Part shown: piece by piece, positions 59,606-64,000 of the stretch
Layout of the letters: each line of letters opens with the position of its first letter
How positions within the stretch are numbered: position 1 is the first letter of the stretch
Assembly: GCF_001458775.1 (NCBI RefSeq)
Contig: NZ_CZPZ01000036.1
Span: 62,001 to 126,000, forward strand
Origin: Candidatus Nitrospira nitrificans
GTDB lineage: Bacteria > Nitrospirota > Nitrospiria > Nitrospirales > Nitrospiraceae
Length of the DNA: 64,000 nt
Direction: 5' to 3'
Program-made: the position numbers and the translations under genes
The notes under the pieces: model-generated
The model's input: only the letters and a program-made list of their open reading frames with translations
Databases searched by the model: none
Told to the model about the DNA's origin: nothing

Positions 59606-60232
59606 ATGCCGCCGGTACACTTTCGTCTGCTTCTTGTTACTGATCGCCACCTGGTCCGAGGACGTTCCCTCTCAACGGTACTCAGTCAAGCGATCATGGC
59701 TGGCGTGCCGTCTATTCAACTTCGAGAGCGGGATTTGCCTACGGGCGAATTGCTTCAGCTGGCACAGGAGATCCGGTCGATCACGACCTCGTACGCCGTT
59801 CCCTTGATCCTCAACGATCGTGTCGATCTCGTGCTGGCGCTGAACTTGGTGGGCGTGCACCTTCGTGCCAACAGTCTTCCGGTCTCCGTGGTCCGGCGGC
59901 TCATTGGGCCCGATCGATTGATCGGAATTTCCACGCATTCTGTTGAAGATGTTCGACGAGCGAATCATGACGGAGCCGACTACGTCATCTTCGGGCCTAT
60001 TTTCGATACTCCGTCAAAGCGTTCATTCGGCGCTCCGCTCGGGCTCGATCTGCTGACCGATGCCTGCCGTCGATCCTCCATCCCCGTGTTTGCCATTGGC
60101 GGGATCACACGCGAACGAGTGCGTGACGTTCGTCATGCCGGCGCTCATGGAGTTGCCGTGAGCGGAGCGTTGCTGACTCGCGATGACATCGGCGAAGCGG
60201 TTCGAGAGCTCGCACATGCTCTGGAGACGTGA
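59606..60232 (+). CDS. thiE: thiamine phosphate synthase / TenI family protein
   Basis: A 208-residue TIM-barrel protein of the ThiE/TenI family: LLLVTDRHLVRG, QLRERDLPTGELLQLA, LILNDRVDLVLALNLVGVHL, IGISTHSVEDVRRA and DYVIFGPIFDTPSKR. ThiE couples the thiazole and pyrimidine phosphates; TenI aromatises the thiazole. The position after GVHL reads RANSLP where classical ThiE has GQED, so the assignment is not settled. The ATG at 59606 is used. It follows thiG after 100 bases that contain a hairpin-forming repeat. Confidence 0.82.
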   Translation: MPPVHFRLLLVTDRHLVRGRSLSTVLSQAIMAGVPSIQLRERDLPTGELLQLAQEIRSITTSYAVPLILNDRVDLVLALNLVGVHLRANSLPVSVVRRLIGPDRLIGISTHSVEDVRRANHDGADYVIFGPIFDTPSKRSFGAPLGLDLLTDACRRSSIPVFAIGGITRERVRDVRHAGAHGVAVSGALLTRDDIGEAVRELAHALET

Positions 60233-60370
60233 GATGCCATGGCACGGCGAGGACGAGTCTCGCGCGAGATCGTCCGTTGCTGTTGACCACCCCTAGGTCG
60301 GGTGTTAGAATCCGACCACAAGCTCATTCACGCACTCAGTGGCGTTGTGCGCGATGCCTGTTGTGGTGAA

Positions 60371-62140
60371 ATGACGTCTAGCAAAGGTCAGCCCGGTCGA
60401 CTCCGGTCCCTCCGAGATTCCGTTAAGAAGATGACGAAGCGGTTGTCCGAGGGGAATGAGGAGATGATTCACAAGAACGACGAACATGCGCGCGAGCTCG
60501 ACAAGCTTCGCGTTCAGATTCAGTCGATGGAAGAAGAAATCCGTCGGCTCTATCAGTCCCGCCATCAACTCGATCAGGCGACCAAACACAACGAAAAACT
60601 TGTGGCGACGCTGCAGGATGCGAAAGCTCAGATCGAGGCGCTGCGGGCCGAGGTCGAGAAGCTGACAGCGCCTCCGTCGGCCTACGCGATCTTCTCAAGC
60701 CTGAACGAGGATGGAACGGGCAACGTGTATGTGTCGGGACGAAAAATGAAGGTCAGTCTTCATCCCTCGATTAAGCGCGACGAGTTAGGGAAGGGGCGGG
60801 AAGTTGTTCTAAATGAAGCGCTCAACGTGATCGAGGTGAAGGGGTTCGACAGCCAAGGAGAGGTCGTTCGGCTCAAAGACGTGTTGGAGGGAGGACGGGC
60901 CTTGGTCACCCTGCATTTTGACGAAGAGAAGGTGGCTGAGCTCGGCGATCCATTGCTCGCTGAACGACTGAGTGTGGGGGACCATCTCCTCTATGATCCC
61001 CGTTCCGGGTATGTCATCGAGAAGTTGCCGAAGTCCGAAGCGGAAGAGCTGGTGCTGGAAGAAGTTCCGGATGTCGACTATGAGCATATCGGTGGTCTTC
61101 AGAAGGAATTGGAACAGGTCCGTGACGCGGTCGAACTTCCGTTCCTGCATCCCCACGTATTCTCCGAATACAAGCTCAGCGCGCCGAAAGGAGTGCTGCT
61201 CTATGGCCCACCCGGTTGCGGGAAGACGCTGATCGCCAAAGCCGTCGCCAATTCAATCGCGAAGAAATTAGGCCATCGGGCAGGAAAGGAAATACGGAGC
61301 TACTTTCTTCATGTGAAGGGTCCTGAATTGCTCAATAAGTATGTCGGGGAGTCGGAGCGTCAGGTGCGTGAAGTCTTTAAGAAGGCGAAGGAACGGGCCG
61401 ATGACGGCCATCCGGTGATCGTCTTTTTTGATGAGATGGATGCGCTCTTCAGGACTCGTGGGACCGGTATATCCTCGGATATCGAATCGACCATTGTCCC
61501 GCAGTTTCTCTCTGAGATCGACGGGGTCGAGCGGTTGCGCAACGTCATCGTCATCGGGGCCAGCAACCGCCAGGATTTGATCGATCCGGCCGTGCTTCGC
61601 GCCGGACGATTGGACGTCAAAGTCAAAGTGGGACGACCGGATGCCACCGCTGCCAAGGACATTTTCTCGAAGTACATCTCAACCGATCTCCCCTTTGCCG
61701 CTGAGGACCTGGAACGACACGGAGGCGATCGACAGGCGCTCGTGGATCGATTGACGGCGTTGACGGTCGAGACGATGTACGCAGCCAGTGAGGAAAACAA
61801 GTTCATCGAAGTCACCTACGCCAACGGCGAAAAGGAAGTCCTGTACTTCAAGGACTTCGCCAGCGGAGCTTTGATCGAAGGCATCGTCTCGCGCGCCAAA
61901 AAGTTTGCCGTGAAGCGCGTGATCGCGCAAGAAGGCACCGGCCTGCGCTCGGACGACTTGATCCGCGCCATCCGTGAGGAGTTCAAGGAACACGAAGATC
62001 TCCCCAATACGACCAATCCGGACGATTGGGCAAAAGTCGCCGGAAAGAAGGGCGAGAAAATCATCCATCTCCGGACCATCAGCGGCGGACCTGCCGAACA
62101 TCGGCAGATTGAAACCGTCAATACCGGTCACTATCTCTAG
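60371..62140 (+). CDS. arc: proteasome-activating ATPase ARC/Mpa
   Basis: A 589-residue AAA ATPase that unfolds pupylated proteins and feeds them to the 20S proteasome. It has an N-terminal coiled coil that captures Pup (about residues 20-90: LDKLRVQIQSMEEEIRRLYQ), an OB-fold interdomain (about 100-230) and one AAA module with Walker A GPPGCGKT, Walker B VIVFFDEMD and arginine finger region RAGRLDVKV. The C-terminal end, TGHYL, has the penultimate Tyr needed to dock on the proteasome ring. An in-frame GTG at 60302 is less likely than the ATG at 60371. It is eight bases upstream of dop. Confidence 0.95.
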   Translation: MTSSKGQPGRLRSLRDSVKKMTKRLSEGNEEMIHKNDEHARELDKLRVQIQSMEEEIRRLYQSRHQLDQATKHNEKLVATLQDAKAQIEALRAEVEKLTAPPSAYAIFSSLNEDGTGNVYVSGRKMKVSLHPSIKRDELGKGREVVLNEALNVIEVKGFDSQGEVVRLKDVLEGGRALVTLHFDEEKVAELGDPLLAERLSVGDHLLYDPRSGYVIEKLPKSEAEELVLEEVPDVDYEHIGGLQKELEQVRDAVELPFLHPHVFSEYKLSAPKGVLLYGPPGCGKTLIAKAVANSIAKKLGHRAGKEIRSYFLHVKGPELLNKYVGESERQVREVFKKAKERADDGHPVIVFFDEMDALFRTRGTGISSDIESTIVPQFLSEIDGVERLRNVIVIGASNRQDLIDPAVLRAGRLDVKVKVGRPDATAAKDIFSKYISTDLPFAAEDLERHGGDRQALVDRLTALTVETMYAASEENKFIEVTYANGEKEVLYFKDFASGALIEGIVSRAKKFAVKRVIAQEGTGLRSDDLIRAIREEFKEHEDLPNTTNPDDWAKVAGKKGEKIIHLRTISGGPAEHRQIETVNTGHYL

Positions 62141-62147
62141 CAATCTT

Positions 62148-63647
62148 ATGCCTGACCATACCTCCACGAATCGCTTGCGTGTGCTTGGCACTGAAACCGA
62201 GTTCGGCATCGCGGCAAAAGATCCGTCCGCGATGGACCCTGTGTCAGGCTCCTTCGCCGTCATCGGACAGTATCCAGGATTGCCGGCTCCGGCGGCGCTG
62301 TGGGATTACGAGCACGAAAATCCACTCGTGGATGCCCGAGGTTTTGAAGTCGAAGGCGAGCGAGAACGCCCCAATCCTGACTACAACCGGCAGTTGAACA
62401 AGGTGCTGGCGAACGGCGGACGGCTCTATGTCGATGGAGCTCATCCGGAATACTCGACGCCGGAGTGTTCAAATGCCCGGGAGGTGGTGGCATTCGAACG
62501 AGTCGGAGAACGTATTCTCGCCCAATGCCTTCAGGAATTGGCTCGGGTGAGAGGAAGCGAACAGTACATCCTCTACAAGAACAATTCCGACGGCAAGGGC
62601 AACAGTTACGGATACCATGAAAATTATTTGGTCTCGAGAGCCGTGCCGTTCGACCGGATCGTTCGGGTGCTGACGCCGTTTTTTGTCACACGACCGATCT
62701 TTGCCGGAGCCGGAAAAGTTGGGGCTGAAAATCAGACCAGCCCGGCGGAATATCAAATCTCGCAGCGCGCCGACTTTTTTGAATGTCTCATGGACCTCAA
62801 TACGATGGTCAAACGGCCGATCGTCAATACGCGGGACGAACCGCATGCCGATGCGGCGAGGTTTCGGAGGCTCCATGTCATCACGGGCGATGCCAATATG
62901 GCGGAACTCTCCACCTATTTGAAGGTGGGAACGTTGGACATTGTCTTGGACTTGCTGGAATCAGGAGCCGATCTGCCACAGCTTGAACTGGACGAGCCGG
63001 TTCGCGTGTTCAAGCAGGTGTCGCGCGACCTGGAGGTGAAGGAAACCCTGAAACTTACCGGTGGAAGGCCCACCACGGCTCTTGCCGTCCAGCGGGCGTA
63101 CCTGAGCGCCGCCAAGACTTTTTATGCCTCGCAGGCTCACAGCCCGACCACTCAGGATGTATTGCGTCGTTGGGAGGATGTCCTAAACCAGCTCGATCGC
63201 GATCCGCGGCTGTTGGTGAACGCATTGGATTGGGTCGCCAAGCGGCATATGATCGAGTCCTACATGGAGCGTAAAGGCGTCGGATGGGATGATCCCCGAA
63301 TGAAGCTGATGGATCTCCAGTACCATGATGTTCGTCCGGACAAGGGATTGTTTTATACCCTGGAACGCAGCCGCCTCATCGAACGGATCGTTGAGGAAGA
63401 AGAGATTCAGCGCGCTGAATTGCACCCTCCGACCGGCACAAGGGCCTACTTCCGTGGGCGCTGTGTCAGTAAGTTTTCAAAGGCGCTGTATGGGGCCAGT
63501 TGGACCTCGGTGCTGTTCGACGTCGGCAATACGACGATCAAAAAAGTGCCGCTGATGGATCCTCATCGAGGGACGCAGGCATTGACGCAGGAGTTGCTGG
63601 ACACAACCGATTCGGTCGATGCCCTGATCGAAAAGCTCAAGGTGTGA
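62148..63647 (+). CDS. dop: Pup deamidase/depupylase Dop
   Basis: A 499-residue enzyme of the Dop/PafA family (carboxylate-amine ligase fold). It converts the C-terminal Gln of Pup to Glu and removes Pup from substrates. Diagnostic parts: RVLGTETEFGIAAKDP with the conserved Glu near residues 16-18, then the Dop-type insertion before WDYEHENPLVDARGF, LYVDGAHPEYSTPECSN and NNSDGKGNSYGYHENY. The insertion after the first motif separates it from PafA. The ATG at 62148 follows the arc stop by seven bases. The adjacent proteasome and pafA genes lie beyond the window, if present. Confidence 0.94.
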   Translation: MPDHTSTNRLRVLGTETEFGIAAKDPSAMDPVSGSFAVIGQYPGLPAPAALWDYEHENPLVDARGFEVEGERERPNPDYNRQLNKVLANGGRLYVDGAHPEYSTPECSNAREVVAFERVGERILAQCLQELARVRGSEQYILYKNNSDGKGNSYGYHENYLVSRAVPFDRIVRVLTPFFVTRPIFAGAGKVGAENQTSPAEYQISQRADFFECLMDLNTMVKRPIVNTRDEPHADAARFRRLHVITGDANMAELSTYLKVGTLDIVLDLLESGADLPQLELDEPVRVFKQVSRDLEVKETLKLTGGRPTTALAVQRAYLSAAKTFYASQAHSPTTQDVLRRWEDVLNQLDRDPRLLVNALDWVAKRHMIESYMERKGVGWDDPRMKLMDLQYHDVRPDKGLFYTLERSRLIERIVEEEEIQRAELHPPTGTRAYFRGRCVSKFSKALYGASWTSVLFDVGNTTIKKVPLMDPHRGTQALTQELLDTTDSVDALIEKLKV

Positions 63648-63731
63648 CGAAATGGTGATTCTAAGAAACTACGGAAAAACCCAGTTCATGCCAAAAATAC
63701 GGCCGGCAGTTTCATTCGAGGCTAATACCAG

Positions 63732-63968
63732 AATAACTTCAGTATGCTCAAAAGGGCTGCTGTTCTCACCCGCCCCGCCCCGGCGCGTCCGCTTCGCCCG
63801 CTCAGCGAGGCGAGCTCGCCTCACGCCTGCGTCGACGCTCGGCGCGGCGAAGCCGAGGGCAAAGACGCACCTCTCCGCAGGCAAGGCCGCTGAGCGACGC
63901 GACTTGCCTCACGAAGCTGCTTCGGCAAGGCGGGGAAGGCTGCAGGCGGACTTTTTCAGCATCCCGCT
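63732..63968. repeat. about 235-bp terminal-inverted-repeat element (copy 2)
   Basis: The left end ATGCTCAAAAGGGCTGCTG and the reverse complement of the right end, ATGCTGAAAAAGTCCGCCTG, form imperfect inverted repeats, with palindromic G+C-rich sequence between (for example GCGAGGCGAGCTCGCCTC near 63804-63822). No plausible protein is encoded; an open frame through it has a low-complexity Arg/Ala translation. Together with 3379-3480 it defines a non-coding repeat family. It sits directly behind dop, at the place where pup is expected. Confidence 0.65.
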
Positions 63969-63977
63969 AAGACCACG

Positions 63978-64000
63978 ATGAAGCTGCCCTATCTCCCCGA
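63978..64000 (+). CDS. start of an unidentified gene, cut by the window edge (context suggests a proteasome subunit)
   Basis: ATG 63978 opens MKLPYLP and continues to the end of the window. Nine bases separate it from the repeat. The position after arc-dop suggests prcB, the proteasome beta subunit, but the seven codons present are not enough to show it. Confidence 0.3.

Noticed and set aside
63652-63981. Open frame across the repeat after dop as a Pup or small basic protein
   Set aside because: Its translation is a low-complexity product of the repeat and does not have the Pup core or GGQ/GGE end.
1-64000. CRISPR arrays, tRNA or rRNA genes, prophage
   Set aside because: I found no regularly spaced repeats with spacers, no cloverleaf-like sequence and no phage structural genes.

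Overview
This window most likely comes from a chromosome of Nitrospira or a close relative in the Nitrospirota. Three things point there: a Pup-proteasome system (pup, the proteasome ATPase and dop) inside an otherwise Gram-negative gene set that also has FtsEX-EnvC, TolC, lipoproteins and TatA; multihaem cytochromes next to a molybdoenzyme gamma-subunit-like haem protein; and a SmbP-type periplasmic metal-binding protein. The species assignment is inference from gene content. No rRNA or tRNA gene was found.

Layout. 1-3.4 kb: the 3' part of a radical SAM gene, a membrane protein, a TPR protein and tatA. 3.6-9 kb: an NHL propeller protein, then a run of exported proteins (ethylbenzene-dehydrogenase-type haem protein, PDZ protein, two tandem pentahaem cytochromes c) that looks like a periplasmic electron-transfer module. 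9-11.4 kb: a decayed accessory patch with an antitoxin, its frameshifted toxin, a complete IS630-family element inserted into a small ORF, and a broken second IS630-type transposase. 11.5-16.1 kb: an amine oxidase, a methyltransferase, small unknown proteins and a PQQ-type sugar dehydrogenase lipoprotein. 16.4-25.4 kb: proton-pumping pyrophosphatase, pup, recJ, relA/spoT, a DUF192 protein, a lipoprotein flavodoxin, and bfd behind an apparent iron-responsive operator. 25.6-35.9 kb: oligopeptidase F, unknown genes, a nonsense-mutated hicA, a deaminase, a histone-deacetylase-like protein, rhodanese, smbP, a nitrilase-family enzyme, YqgE and DUF3422. 35.9-48.9 kb: uvrA, small membrane proteins, tolC, an M28 peptidase, an RRM protein and uvrB.

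49-58 kb is a long co-oriented housekeeping run: ffh-rpsP-rimM-trmD-rplS-rnhB-yraN-ftsE-ftsX-envC-ctpA. It starts at a good sigma70-like promoter and joins translation and tRNA modification to SRP targeting and cell-wall splitting at division. 58.5-60.2 kb holds thiS-thiG-thiE. 60.3-63.6 kb holds the proteasome ATPase and dop. Next comes a roughly 235-bp inverted-repeat element, and the first codons of another gene lie at the window edge.

The most interesting points are these. Pup ends in Gly-Gly-Gln, so it needs Dop, yet it sits about 41 kb from arc-dop, while the space after dop is filled by a mobile-looking repeat. The IS630 element splits an ORF that becomes continuous again when the element and one TA are removed. 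A 17-bp palindrome overlaps the bfd promoter. Short GTGAA-rich intergenic repeats appear to supply the start codons of the PDZ and cytochrome genes. Two toxin genes are each broken by one small lesion.
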